Assembly (NCBI RefSeq): GCF_027533845.1
Contig: NZ_JAPZVN010000001.1
Coordinates: 1-64,000 of the forward strand
Source of the DNA: Streptomyces sp. RPT161
Lineage (GTDB): Bacteria > Actinomycetota > Actinomycetes > Streptomycetales > Streptomycetaceae
DNA length: 64,000 bases
Direction of reading: 5' to 3'
Under the pieces are notes generated by a model. The model was not told the origin of the DNA. It did not search any database and saw nothing but the letters and a program-made list of their open reading frames with translations. The translations under genes and the position numbers were made by a program. Of this stretch, positions 15,023 to 23,729 are shown one piece after another. Each line of letters starts with the position of its first letter. Positions within the stretch are counted from its first letter, which is position 1.

Positions 15023-16708
15023 TCAGAGGAAGTAGAGGCGGTTGAGCGAGACCCGCTCGGCCGGATCGGAGCGCACCGGCTCGCCGTCCAGCGTCACCAG
15101 GCCGCTGTCGCCGTCCACCTGGACGTGTCCGATACGGGAGTTGAGCACCAGGTCGGCCGGACCGATGCCTCGGGTGCCGCGTACCGCGACCCGGCGGCGC
15201 CGGGTGGGCATCCGGTCGTCGCCCAGCGCGACGGCGGCACCGGCCACGAACGCCACCGAGATGTCGGCGGGCGTCGCCCCGTACGAGCCGAACTGCGGTC
15301 CCAGCACCAGCGGTTCGCAGGTGTCGGTGGCTGCGTTGGGGTCGCCGGTCACCCCGTACGCCGGGAAGCCGGACTTGAGCACGAGTTGCGGCTTGGCTCC
15401 GAAATAGCGCGGCTGCCACAGCACGATGTCGGCGAGCTTGCCGACCTCCAGCGAGCCGACCTCGTGCGCCAGGCCGTGGGCGATCGCCGGGTTGATGGTG
15501 AGCTTCGCGATGTAGCGCAGCACCCGGGCGTTGTCGTCGTCCGCGCCGTCCCCCGCCAGCGGCCCAAGGTCGGCCTTCATCTTGCCCGCCATGGCGAAGG
15601 TGCGGCGTACGGTCTCGCCGGCGCGCCCCATGCCCTGCGCGTCGGAGGAGGTGATGCCGATCGCGCCCAGGTCGTGCAGCACGTCCTCGGCGCCCATGGT
15701 TCCGGCGCGTATCCGGTCCCTGGCCATGGCCGCGTCGCCGGGCAGGTCCGGCTTGAGGTCGTGGACGGAGACGATCATGCCGTAGTGCTCGGCCACCGCG
15801 TCCCGGCCGAACGGCAGGGTGGGGTTGGTGGACGAGCCGATGACGTTCGGCACGCCCGCCATCTTCAGCACGTTGGGGACATGGCCGCCGCCGCAGCCCT
15901 CGATGTGGAAGGCGTGGATGGTGCGTCCTTCGAGCACCTTCAGGGTGTCCTCGACCGTCAGGCACTCGTTCAAACCGTCGCTGTGCAGGGCGACCTGGAC
16001 GTCGTGCTCCTCGGCGACCCGAAGCGCCGTGTCCAGCGCGCGGGCGTGCGCGCCCATGTCCTCGTGGACCTTGAACCCGGACGCCCCGCCTTCGGCGAGC
16101 GCCTCGACCAGCGGCGCCGGGTCGGAGGACGAGCCCCGGGCCAGGAAGCCGATGTTGACCGGCCAGGCGTCGAAGGCGTTGAACGCGTGCCGCAGCGCCC
16201 ACGGCGAGTTGACGCCGACGCCCCACACCGGGCCGAACTCCTGGCCGATGATGGTGGTGACACCGGAGGCCAGGGACGCCTCCATCACCCGCGGGGACAG
16301 CAGATGGACGTGGGTGTCGATGGCACCCGCGGTGGCGATCAGACCCTCGCCCGGCACGATGGTGGTGCCGGTACCGACCACCACGTCCACCCCGTCGAGC
16401 GTGTCGGGGTTGCCCGCCCGGCCGATGGCGTGGATCCGGCCCTCGCGGATGCCGATGGACACCTTGCGGATGCCCAGCGCCGCGTCGATCACCAGCACGT
16501 TGCTGATCACCACGTCGCAGGTGTCGCGCACCGCGGCGGCCTTCAGATGCAGGCCGTCGCGGGCGGTCTTGCCGAATCCGGCCAGGAACTCCTCGCCGGT
16601 GCGCTGGGAGTCCGACTCGACCCGGATCACCAGTCCGGAATCGCCCAGCCGGACCCGGTCGCCGGCGCGCGGGCCGTGGACGGCCGCGTACTCACGGGTG
16701 TCGATCAT
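15023..16708 (-). CDS. ureC: Urease alpha subunit, divergent type
   Basis: Protein of 561 residues aligning along its whole length with urease alpha subunits, the nickel-containing catalytic chain. Nickel ligands are retained: HVH in AIDTHVHL, the lysine to be carbamylated plus His in GFKVHEDMG, His in VALHSDGLNE, His in GCGGGHVPN and Asp in ITSSDAQGMGR. The mobile flap, usually MVCHHLDPD, reads VSVHDLKPD, so the flap cysteine is Val and the second His is Asp, while the active-site His is kept. The gene overlaps ureAB by 4 bases (ATGA). No ureD, E, F or G accessory genes are nearby, so maturation would need genes elsewhere. Activity on urea is likely but not certain. Confidence 0.93.
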   Translation of the reverse strand: MIDTREYAAVHGPRAGDRVRLGDSGLVIRVESDSQRTGEEFLAGFGKTARDGLHLKAAAVRDTCDVVISNVLVIDAALGIRKVSIGIREGRIHAIGRAGNPDTLDGVDVVVGTGTTIVPGEGLIATAGAIDTHVHLLSPRVMEASLASGVTTIIGQEFGPVWGVGVNSPWALRHAFNAFDAWPVNIGFLARGSSSDPAPLVEALAEGGASGFKVHEDMGAHARALDTALRVAEEHDVQVALHSDGLNECLTVEDTLKVLEGRTIHAFHIEGCGGGHVPNVLKMAGVPNVIGSSTNPTLPFGRDAVAEHYGMIVSVHDLKPDLPGDAAMARDRIRAGTMGAEDVLHDLGAIGITSSDAQGMGRAGETVRRTFAMAGKMKADLGPLAGDGADDDNARVLRYIAKLTINPAIAHGLAHEVGSLEVGKLADIVLWQPRYFGAKPQLVLKSGFPAYGVTGDPNAATDTCEPLVLGPQFGSYGATPADISVAFVAGAAVALGDDRMPTRRRRVAVRGTRGIGPADLVLNSRIGHVQVDGDSGLVTLDGEPVRSDPAERVSLNRLYFL

Positions 16709-17394
16709 TCTTCCTCCTCCGCTCCCAGATAGCCGCAGGCCGCCGCCCGCCGCAGGGCCTCCCGCCGGGCGCCGGGCGCGTCCAGCGGTCCGTCGACCAG
16801 ACCGGCGAAGCCGATCGCCACCCGGTCGCCGCCGATCGGCACCAGGCCGACCTCCACCTGCGCCCCGGGGTCGAACCGCACCGAGGACCCGGCCGGCACC
16901 GCCAGCCGCATTCCGTAGGCGGCCGAACGGGCAAAACCCAGCCGGGGGTTGGCCTCGAAGAAGTGGAAGTGCGAGGTGACGCTGATCGGGACGGTCGCCG
17001 TGTTGCGCACGGACAGCCGCACGGTGGGCTCGGCCGGCGGGTCGGCGGGTCCGGGCAGTACCGCGCCGGGCGCGTCGTCACCGAGCGAGCCGCCGCTGAT
17101 CGGGTCGCTGACCACGGCGAGCCGGGAGCCGTCGTCGAAGACCGCCTCGACCATGACATCGCCGATCACATCGGCCACCCCGGGCAGTACGTCGTCGGGC
17201 GTCAGCACGGCGCGCGCGGCCTCGATGGCCTCGGCGAGCCGCCTGCCGTCCCGGGCCGCCTCGCACACCGTGTCGGCTATCAGGGCCGTGGCCTCGGGCA
17301 CGTTCAGCCGCAGACCACGGGCCCGCCGCGCCCGTGCCAACTCGGCGGCACCGAACAGCAGCAGGCGGTCGCGCTCCGTCGGGGTCAGCCGCAT
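16705..17394 (-). CDS. ureAB: Fused urease gamma-beta subunit
   Basis: Protein of 229 residues joining the gamma subunit (residues 1-100: LTPTERDRLLLFGAAELAR, LNVPEATALIAD and DDVLPGVADVI) to the beta subunit (from about 110: VRNTATVPISVTSHFHFFEA, then LGFARSAAYGMRLAVPAGSS). Fusion of these small chains is known in some bacterial ureases. The ATG at 17394 has GGAGG 7 bases upstream. It is the first gene of the operon ureAB-ureC-agmatine deiminase-TetR, and it is divergent from the permease gene across a comparatively AT-rich 154-base region. Confidence 0.93.
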   Translation of the reverse strand: MRLTPTERDRLLLFGAAELARARRARGLRLNVPEATALIADTVCEAARDGRRLAEAIEAARAVLTPDDVLPGVADVIGDVMVEAVFDDGSRLAVVSDPISGGSLGDDAPGAVLPGPADPPAEPTVRLSVRNTATVPISVTSHFHFFEANPRLGFARSAAYGMRLAVPAGSSVRFDPGAQVEVGLVPIGGDRVAIGFAGLVDGPLDAPGARREALRRAAACGYLGAEEEE

Positions 17395-17419
17395 CTCCCC
17401 GCCTCCTCCAGGCCGAAGA

Positions 17420-17431
17420 TCAAAAATTTGA
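17420..17431. promoter_or_regulatory. AT-rich inverted repeat, candidate operator
   Basis: TCAAA-AA-TTTGA lies 26 bases upstream of ureAB in the shared promoter region with the permease. Its AT content stands out against its surroundings. A repressor such as the operon-encoded TetR protein could control both directions from here. Inferred from position only. Confidence 0.35.
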
Positions 17432-17468
17432 ACGTCACTCTAACAAGGAAACTCTTCGAAAAGAAGGG

Positions 17469-17497
17469 TTGACCTACTGCTTGGCGTGAGTCACATT
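17469..17497 (+). promoter_or_regulatory. Candidate promoter of the NCS1 permease
   Basis: TTGACC and CACATT separated by 17 bases, about 50 bases upstream of the permease start. The -35 is near consensus and the -10 weak. Confidence 0.35.
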
Positions 17498-17548
17498 GAG
17501 CGGCGTTCTAAAACCTCCCCTCCTAGTCAATGTCCAGGGAGACCGCGC

Positions 17549-18979
17549 ATGCAGATCGAACAGCGGGGCGTCGACACCGTCCCCGAAGAGGAGCGCACCA
17601 GCGGGCCACGGGACGTGATCAGCATCCTGCTGGGCTCCAACCTCGCCCTCGGCGTGATCGTCTTCGGCTGGCTCCCGGTCTCCTTCGGACTGGGCTGGTG
17701 GGGCTCGTTCACCTCACTGGTGGCCGGCACCCTGGTGGGAACGCTGCTGGTGGCGCCGCTCGCGCTGGTGTCCCTGCGCACCGCCACCAACCTGTCGACC
17801 AGCAGCGGGGCCCATTTCGGCGTCCGGGGACGGCTGTTGGGGTCGATGATCGGGCTGCTGCTCTCCCTCGGGTACACCGCGCTCACCCTGTGGGTCGGCG
17901 GTGACGCGGTGGTGGGCTGTCTGCACCGGCTGCTCGGGCTGCCCACCGGCGCGGCGAGCTATGCGACGGTCTACGCGGTGCTCGCGCTGACCACCGCGTC
18001 GTCGGCGGTGTTCGGGTACCGGATGCTGCTGCGGCTCAGCCGGCTGCTGACCGTCACGCTGACGGTGCTGCTGTTCGTCGGTGTCATCGCGTACTTCGGG
18101 ATGTTCCACGCCGCACCGCCGCACGGCTCGTCGTACCTGCTTGGGAGTTACTGGCCGACCTGGCTGCTGTCCGCCGTCTCGGCCGGGCTCAGCGGCCCGA
18201 TCGCGTTCATCACGCTGCTCGGTGACTACACGCGCTACGTCTCGCCGAACCGCTTCAGCCAGCCGAAGGTGTTCTGGGGCACCTGCTTCGGGCTGGTCGT
18301 CGGGCTGTTGGTACCGCAGTTGTTCGGTACGTTCACCGCCCTGTGCGTCAGCGCGGGCGGTGACTACGCGACCTCTCTGGTGGCCGCGTCCCCCGCCTGG
18401 TACCTGCCGCTGCTGCTGCTCAACGGCTCCGCGGGGTCGGTGGGCAACGCCGGATTGATGCTCTACAGCATGGGCCTCGACCTGGACGCGATCCTGCCGA
18501 AGGCGACCCGTACACAGGCCACCTACGTGGTGGCGGCGGTCTCCACCGCGCTGGTCTACCTGGGCCACTTCGCCTGGGCCGCACAGGACGCGATGACCTC
18601 GTTCGTCCTGGTGCTCACCGCGATCGGCACTCCGTGGGCGGTGATCACACTGATGGGGTTCCGCAGGGTGCGGGGGTGTTACGACGCCGACGCGCTACAG
18701 GTGTACAACCGCCGTACGTTCGGGGGGATTTACTGGTACCGGGCGGGCTGGAACGTGTCGGCGGTGGCCGCCTGGGCCTGCGGGTCGGCGGTCGGTCTGC
18801 TGGAGGTCGACACTCCGCTGTACAGCGGGCCGCTTCTGAAGCACACCGGCGGGATCGACATCAGCTTCCTGCTGTCCGCCGCGGTGGCGGCGGTCGTGTA
18901 CGCCGCCCTGAACGCGGGCCGCCCGCACCCTCTTCCGACGGCGACCCCGGCTCCCGAGGCGGCGGTCACCGTCAACTGA
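17549..18979 (+). CDS. NCS1 family nucleobase/cytosine-type permease
   Basis: Integral membrane protein of 476 residues with about 12 hydrophobic segments, from ISILLGSNLALGVIVFGWLP to FLLSAAVAAVVYAALN. Family features are an N-terminal cytoplasmic segment, SLRTATNLSTSSGAHFGVRG after the first helices, and GPIAFITLLGDYTRYVSP in the middle, similar to CodB/purine-cytosine permeases. It imports nucleobases or related compounds with protons or sodium. The ATG at 17549 has GGGAG 7 bases upstream; a start at 17486 would add 21 residues without a better site. Its divergence from the urease/agmatine deiminase operon suggests uptake of a nitrogenous substrate, identity unknown. Confidence 0.9.
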   Translation: MQIEQRGVDTVPEEERTSGPRDVISILLGSNLALGVIVFGWLPVSFGLGWWGSFTSLVAGTLVGTLLVAPLALVSLRTATNLSTSSGAHFGVRGRLLGSMIGLLLSLGYTALTLWVGGDAVVGCLHRLLGLPTGAASYATVYAVLALTTASSAVFGYRMLLRLSRLLTVTLTVLLFVGVIAYFGMFHAAPPHGSSYLLGSYWPTWLLSAVSAGLSGPIAFITLLGDYTRYVSPNRFSQPKVFWGTCFGLVVGLLVPQLFGTFTALCVSAGGDYATSLVAASPAWYLPLLLLNGSAGSVGNAGLMLYSMGLDLDAILPKATRTQATYVVAAVSTALVYLGHFAWAAQDAMTSFVLVLTAIGTPWAVITLMGFRRVRGCYDADALQVYNRRTFGGIYWYRAGWNVSAVAAWACGSAVGLLEVDTPLYSGPLLKHTGGIDISFLLSAAVAAVVYAALNAGRPHPLPTATPAPEAAVTVN

Positions 18980-18984
18980 GGTCG

Positions 18985-19120
18985 GTTCGGCACCGCCGAT
19001 AACGCTGTGTGTGGTTGCGCGCCGCTGCGGCGGTCTTCCTTGGGGGCAAGCCCCCAAACCCCCAGCTTGTCCGCCGCGACGGCACGCAACCACGCACAAC
19101 CGGCCCGGCGGTGCCGAACT
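18985..19120. repeat. Long nested palindromic element between convergent genes
   Basis: Outer arms GTTCGGCACCGCC (18986-18998) and GGCGGTGCCGAAC (19107-19119) are perfect complements. Inside, an 18-base arm starting GTGTGTGGTTGCG pairs with its partner at 16 of 18 positions, then GCGGCGG pairs fully. At the centre is a hairpin TTGGGGGC-AA-GCCCCCAA (19040-19057). It fills the gap between the permease (+) and ilvE (-) ends. It could be a bidirectional terminator or a non-autonomous MITE-like element. No target-site duplication was confirmed. Confidence 0.75.
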
Positions 19121-19156
19121 CACCGCAAGCCGCCGGGCGATCCGCCGAATTGGGCG

Positions 19157-20242
19157 TCAGCCCAAGCGGTGCATCCACCCGTGGGTGTCGGGCACGACGC
19201 CCGTCTGGATGTCGAGAAGCGCCTTGCGCAACCGCATCGTCACCTTGCCCGGCTCGCCGTCCGCGACGGTCCAGTTGTCGCGGGTCGACTTCACCGAACC
19301 GACCGGCGTGATCACGGCGGCGGTGCCGCAGGCGAAGACCTCGGTGAGGGTGCCGTCGGCGTTGCCGTTCTTCCAGTCGTCCACCGAGATCCGGCCCTCG
19401 GCCACCTCGTAGCCGAGGTCCTCGGCGATCTGGAGCAGCGACAGCCGGGTGATACCGGGCAGCAGCGAACCGGTCAGCTCGGGCGTGACGATCTTGTCCC
19501 CGTACACGAAGTACAGGTTCATACCGCCCATTTCCTCGATCCACCGGCGCTCGATCGCGTCCAGCCAGACCACCTGGTCGCAGCCGTGCTCGATGGCCTG
19601 GGCCTGCGCGACCAGCGAAGCGGCGTAGTTGCCGGCGCACTTGGCGGCACCGGTGCCGCCGGGCGCGGCCCGCACGTACTCCTCGGAGAGCCAGACGGAC
19701 ACCGGCTTGACGCCACCGGGGAAGTAGGCACCGGCCGGGGAGGCGATCACGATGAACAGGTACTCGTTCGCGGGCCGGACGCCGAGTCCGACCTCACTGG
19801 CGAACATGAACGGCCGCAGGTAGAGCGACTGTTCACCCTCGCTCGGCACCCACGCCTTGTCCTGGCTGACCAGCGCGTCGCACGCGGCGATGAAGGTCTC
19901 CACCGGCAGTTCGGGCATGGCCAGCCGGCGCGCCGAGGCCTGGAAGCGCTCGGCGTTGGCCCACGGGCGGAAGGTGGCCACGCTGCCGTCCGGCTGCCGG
20001 TACGCCTTGAGCCCCTCGAAGATGGACTGCGCGTAGTGCAGCGTCATGTTGGCCGGGTCGATCGACAGCGGCGCGTACGGGACGAGCTGGGCGTCGTGCC
20101 AACCACGGCCTTCCGTCCACCGGATGGTGACCATGTGGTCGGTGAAGTGGCGGCCGAAACCGGGGTTGGCCAGGATCGCCTCCCGCTCCGCGTCGGAGAG
20201 CGGGTGGGCCGAGGGCTTGAGCTCGATCGTGGGCGTCGTCAT
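19157..20242 (-). CDS. ilvE: Branched-chain amino acid aminotransferase
   Basis: PLP enzyme of fold-type IV, 361 residues, catalysing the last step of leucine, isoleucine and valine synthesis and the first step of their catabolism. Signatures are [24 protein letters not shown], and the catalytic lysine in [14 protein letters not shown], followed by [20 protein letters not shown] and [12 protein letters not shown], all characteristic of the large BCAT II type. The ATG at 20242 has AAGGA 9 bases upstream. It is likely monocistronic: a 21-bp terminator separates it from leuB upstream, and a 16-bp palindrome sits about 60 bases before its start. Confidence 0.96.
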   Translation of the reverse strand: MTTPTIELKPSAHPLSDAEREAILANPGFGRHFTDHMVTIRWTEGRGWHDAQLVPYAPLSIDPANMTLHYAQSIFEGLKAYRQPDGSVATFRPWANAERFQASARRLAMPELPVETFIAACDALVSQDKAWVPSEGEQSLYLRPFMFASEVGLGVRPANEYLFIVIASPAGAYFPGGVKPVSVWLSEEYVRAAPGGTGAAKCAGNYAASLVAQAQAIEHGCDQVVWLDAIERRWIEEMGGMNLYFVYGDKIVTPELTGSLLPGITRLSLLQIAEDLGYEVAEGRISVDDWKNGNADGTLTEVFACGTAAVITPVGSVKSTRDNWTVADGEPGKVTMRLRKALLDIQTGVVPDTHGWMHRLG

Positions 20243-20300
20243 GTGTGCGTGTCCTTCACCGTGAGGTAGTGGCGGACCGCGTACTCCGCCTTGGGGCGTT

Positions 20301-20316
20301 GCTAGGACGTCCTAGC
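20301..20316. promoter_or_regulatory. Perfect 16-bp palindrome upstream of ilvE
   Basis: GCTAGGACGTCCTAGC reads the same on both strands and lies 58-74 bases upstream of the ilvE start, a typical operator position. One half (GCTAGGAC) recurs at 21917-21924, between leuB and the put operon. The regulator is not identified. A repressor controlling branched-chain metabolism is a reasonable inference. Confidence 0.55.
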
Positions 20317-20442
20317 TTCCTCCCTTAGTGCGGCCCTCTGTCCGATTATCGCCGAGAGGGGTGGGGGTGAAAACCACTCGCACATGTGGCGCGGATCGCG
20401 GTCCAGGGGTCGATGGTGGCATCCGGGATCGCCGTTGCACAG

Positions 20443-20491
20443 CACGAGGACCTGTCCGGCGGATGCTGGTTCCGCCGGACAGGTCCTCGTG
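20443..20491 (-). terminator. Terminator of leuB
   Basis: A 21-bp perfect stem (arms 20443-20463 and 20471-20491) with a 7-base loop starts 17 bases past the leuB stop on the minus strand. It isolates leuB from ilvE. Confidence 0.9.
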
Positions 20492-20508
20492 GAGGTAGGG
20501 GTCCGGCG

Positions 20509-21549
20509 TCAGCCGGATACTCGGGCGGCGAGCGCGTCGCCGATCGCGCTGGTGGAGCGCTGGGCTCCGGTGCGCTCTGCGAGGTCGGCGGCGACCGCGG
20601 CCTCGATGCGGGCGGCCTCGTCGGGGTGGCCGAGGTGCTGGAGCAGCAAGGCGACCGACAGCACGGTGGCGGTCGGGTCGGCCTTGCCCTGGCCCGCGAT
20701 GTCCGGCGCGGAACCGTGCACCGGCTCGAACATCGACGGGAACTCCCCGGAGGGGTTGATGTTCCCACTGGCGGCCAGGCCGATGCCGCCGGTGATGGCG
20801 GCGGCGAGGTCGGTGAGGATGTCACCGAAGAGGTTGTCGGTGACGACCACGTCGAACCGCTCGGGCTGGGTGACGAAGAAGATCGTCGCCGCGTCCACAT
20901 GCAGGTAGTCGGTGGTGACCTCGGGGAACTCCTGGCCGACCCGGTCGAAGATGTTCTTCCACAGGTGCCCGGCGTGCACCAGCACGTTGTTCTTGTGCAC
21001 CAGGGTGAGCTTCTTGCGCGGCCGGGCCTGGGCACGGGCGTAGGCATCCCGCACCACCCGCTCGACGCCGAAGGCGGTGTTGACGCTGACCTCGGTGGCC
21101 ACCTCGTGCGGCGTACCGGCGCGCAGCACACCGCCGTTGCCGACGTACGGACCCTCGGTGCCCTCGCGGACCACCACGAAGTCGATCTCATGGTCGCCCG
21201 CGAGCGCGGACTTCACACCGGGGAGCAGCTTGCTGGGCCGCAGGTTGACGTGGTGGTCGAAGGCGAACCGCAGCTTGAGCAGGAACCCGCGCTCCAGCAC
21301 ACCGGACGGCACCGACGGGTCGCCGATGGCGCCGAGCAGGATGGCGTCGTGCTCCTTGAGCTGTGCCAGATCGGCGTCGGTGAGGGTCTCACCGGTCCCG
21401 TGCCAGCGCTTGGCGCCGAAGTCGTAGGTCTTCGTCTCCAGCTTCACGTCCTGCGGAAGGACGGCGCTGAGCACCTTGAGGCCTTCTGACACGACTTCCT
21501 GGCCGATGCCGTCACCGGGGATCACTGCGAGGCTGATGGTGCGAGACAT
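20509..21549 (-). CDS. leuB: 3-isopropylmalate dehydrogenase
   Basis: Protein of 346 residues that oxidises and decarboxylates 3-isopropylmalate with NAD in leucine synthesis. Motifs are [13 protein letters not shown] at the N-terminus, [16 protein letters not shown] for substrate binding, [20 protein letters not shown] and the metal site in [20 protein letters not shown]. The actinobacterial type is slightly shorter than the E. coli enzyme. The ATG at 21549 has no Shine-Dalgarno, but a TACAGT -10 sits 7 bases before it, suggesting a leaderless transcript. A related role on methylmalate in isoleucine synthesis with CimA is plausible from known enzymology. Confidence 0.94.
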   Translation of the reverse strand: MSRTISLAVIPGDGIGQEVVSEGLKVLSAVLPQDVKLETKTYDFGAKRWHGTGETLTDADLAQLKEHDAILLGAIGDPSVPSGVLERGFLLKLRFAFDHHVNLRPSKLLPGVKSALAGDHEIDFVVVREGTEGPYVGNGGVLRAGTPHEVATEVSVNTAFGVERVVRDAYARAQARPRKKLTLVHKNNVLVHAGHLWKNIFDRVGQEFPEVTTDYLHVDAATIFFVTQPERFDVVVTDNLFGDILTDLAAAITGGIGLAASGNINPSGEFPSMFEPVHGSAPDIAGQGKADPTATVLSVALLLQHLGHPDEAARIEAAVAADLAERTGAQRSTSAIGDALAARVSG

Positions 21550-21556
21550 GGTGGGC

Positions 21557-21585
21557 ACTGTACGCCTCGTCCCAGTCAATGACAT
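21557..21585 (-). promoter_or_regulatory. Candidate leaderless promoter of leuB
   Basis: Minus strand -35 ATGTCA and -10 TACAGT with a 17-base spacer. The predicted start of transcription falls at or within a base or two of the leuB ATG, which matches the missing ribosome-binding site. Confidence 0.45.
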
Positions 21586-21658
21586 TGCGTATCCACATTC
21601 TGGACGCCCGACCGGCCGAGCGGCCAAGTCGCCCGGCCGGAGAGGGAGTTACGGTGCA

Positions 21659-21754
21659 TCAGCGGCGCTCGTGACCGGTGGCTCCGCCGTTGTCGCGGCG
21701 GTCCAGGGCGCGCTGCAGGGCTTCGGCGGCGTTCTTGCGGGCGGTCTCATCCAT
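21659..21754 (-). CDS. Small 31-residue protein of unknown function
   Basis: A 32-codon frame reads MDETARKNAAEALQRALDRR and ends DNGGATGHERR. The central part is an amphipathic helix candidate and the peptide is highly charged. GGAG lies 10 bases upstream of the ATG. It sits between the put operon and leuB, all on the minus strand, and I recall a small hypothetical gene at the equivalent S. coelicolor position. It may be a real micro-protein rather than random sequence. The flanking stretch 21755-21989 holds only the half-palindrome at 21917-21924. Confidence 0.5.
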   Translation of the reverse strand: MDETARKNAAEALQRALDRRDNGGATGHERR

Positions 21755-21989
21755 GGGTGCACAACTCCAACCATGACGCTGGGGTCCCCTGCCGGGCAGG
21801 GGGCGAGGGGTGCGCCGGAAGGGGCGGGGAGCGGGAGCCGCAGGGGTGGCCTGCGCGAAGGCACCGGCTCTCATCCGCCGATCGCTGGATCAAGCGAGAC
21901 GTTCGGCTCTTACAACGCTAGGACGACTTCGCCGTTCTGTCGCCATGATTACTCGGACTTCCTACTATCTGAGACGGCAACCACACGAA

Positions 21990-22017
21990 CGGCCCCCTGG
22001 CGGTTGCCAGGGGGCCG
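21990..22017 (-). terminator. Terminator of the proline catabolic operon
   Basis: Perfect 12-bp stem (CGGCCCCCTGGC / GCCAGGGGGCCG) with a 4-base loop, 37 bases past the stop of the P5C dehydrogenase gene on the minus strand. Confidence 0.85.
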
Positions 22018-22054
22018 CGGGTCGCCCATGCCGTAGGCCAGGGCCAGGCCGGGT

Positions 22055-23686
22055 TCAGCCCATGTGCGGGTAGCGGTAGTCCGTCGGCGGGACCAGCGTC
22101 TCCTTGATCGCACGGGTGGACGTCCAGCGCATCAGGTTCTGCGCGGCGCCCGCCTTGTCGTTGGTGCCGGAGGCCCGGCCGCCGCCGAACGGCTGCTGGC
22201 CGACCACGGCGCCGGTCGACTTGTCGTTGATGTAGAAGTTGCCCGCGGCGTACCGCAGCACGTCCATGGCGTGCGCGGCGGCGGCCCGGTCACCGGCGAT
22301 GATCGAGCCGGTCAGCGCGTACTTGGAGACGGACTCCATCTGCGCCAGCATCTGCTCGTAGTTCTCGTCCTCGTAGACGTGCACGGCGAGGAACGGGCCG
22401 AAGTACTCGTCCTGGAAGACCTCGTTCTCCGGGTCGGCGCAGACCACGACGGTCGGGCGGACGAAGTAGCCCACCGAGTCGTCGTACGTGCCGCCGGCGA
22501 TGATCTCGCAGGTCGGGTCGGCCTTGGCGCGGTCGATGGCGGCCTTGTTCTTGGCGAAGGCCCGGTCGTCGATCACGGCACCGATGAAGTTGTCGAGGTC
22601 GGTGACATCGCCCATGGTGATGCCGTCCACCTCCGCCGCGAAGGCCTCCTTGAAGCCGCTGTCCCAGATGGAGCGCGGGATGTAGGCGCGGGAGGTCGCC
22701 GAGCACTTCTGGCCCTGGTACTCGAAGGCGCCGCGGGTCAGGGCGGTCTTCAGCACCGCCGGGTCGGCCGACGGGTGGGCGACCACGAAGTCCTTGCCGC
22801 CGGTCTCGCCGACGATCCGCGGGTAGTTCCGGTACTTCTCGATGTTGGCGCCCACCGTCTTCCACAGGTACTGGAAGGTCCTGGTGGAGCCGGTGAAGTG
22901 GATGCCCGCCAGCTCGGGGTGGTTCAGCGCCACCTCGGAGACCGCGATGCCGTCGCCGGTCAGCAGGTTGATGACGCCCTTGGGCAGGCCCGCCTCCTCC
23001 AGCAGCTCCATCAGCAGCACGGCGGCCCTGGTCTGCGTCGGGGACGGCTTCCAGATGACCACGTTGCCCATCAGCGCGGGCGCGGTCGGCAGGTTGCCCG
23101 CGATCGCCGAGAAGTTGAACGGCGTGATCGCGTAGACGAAACCTTCCAGCGGGCGGTGGTCGAGGCGGTTCCACACGCCCGGCGAGTTCGCCGGGGGCTG
23201 CTCGGCCAGGATCTGCCGGGCGTAGGCGACGTTGAACCGCCAGAAGTCGACCAGCTCGCAGGGGGTGTCGATCTCGGCCTGCTGGGCGGTCTTGGACTGG
23301 CCCAGCATGGTCGCGGCGGCGATCGTCTCCCGCCACGGCCCGGCCAGCAGCTCGGCGGCGCGCAGGATGATCGCGGCGCGGTCGTCGAAGGACATCTCGC
23401 GCCAGGCGGGCGCCGCGGCCAGCGCCGCGTCGATGGCGTCCCGCGCGTCCTGGGCGGTGGCGCCGCGCAGCGTGCCGAGCCGGGCCGCGTGGTTGTGCGG
23501 CTGTACGACGTCGAAGGGCTCCCCTCCGCCCATCCGCTTCACGCCGCCGATGGTCATCGGCAGGTCGACCGGGTTCTCGCTCAGCTCCTTGAGCTTCACT
23601 TCGAGACGGGAACGCTCCGGGCTGCCCGGCGCGTAGGAGTGCACCGGCTCGTTGACCGGAGTCGGGACCTGGGTCACGGCGTCCAT
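22055..23686 (-). CDS. pruA: L-glutamate gamma-semialdehyde (P5C) dehydrogenase
   Basis: Aldehyde dehydrogenase of 543 residues that oxidises glutamate semialdehyde to glutamate with NAD, the second step of proline degradation. The catalytic cysteine is in EYQGQKCSATSRAY and the general base in VGETGGKDF; GYFVRPTVV and FQDEYFGPFLAVHVY are family blocks, and the N-terminal VNEPVHSYAPGS matches the group 1 P5CDH type. The ATG at 23686 has AAGGAG 10 bases upstream. It follows the proline dehydrogenase gene by 43 bases, giving the split two-gene form of PutA usual in actinobacteria. Confidence 0.96.
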   Translation of the reverse strand: MDAVTQVPTPVNEPVHSYAPGSPERSRLEVKLKELSENPVDLPMTIGGVKRMGGGEPFDVVQPHNHAARLGTLRGATAQDARDAIDAALAAAPAWREMSFDDRAAIILRAAELLAGPWRETIAAATMLGQSKTAQQAEIDTPCELVDFWRFNVAYARQILAEQPPANSPGVWNRLDHRPLEGFVYAITPFNFSAIAGNLPTAPALMGNVVIWKPSPTQTRAAVLLMELLEEAGLPKGVINLLTGDGIAVSEVALNHPELAGIHFTGSTRTFQYLWKTVGANIEKYRNYPRIVGETGGKDFVVAHPSADPAVLKTALTRGAFEYQGQKCSATSRAYIPRSIWDSGFKEAFAAEVDGITMGDVTDLDNFIGAVIDDRAFAKNKAAIDRAKADPTCEIIAGGTYDDSVGYFVRPTVVVCADPENEVFQDEYFGPFLAVHVYEDENYEQMLAQMESVSKYALTGSIIAGDRAAAAHAMDVLRYAAGNFYINDKSTGAVVGQQPFGGGRASGTNDKAGAAQNLMRWTSTRAIKETLVPPTDYRYPHMG

Positions 23687-23729
23687 GTGAGGGGGTCTCC
23701 TTCTACGTTGGGTGATGCTGTGGCGCCGG

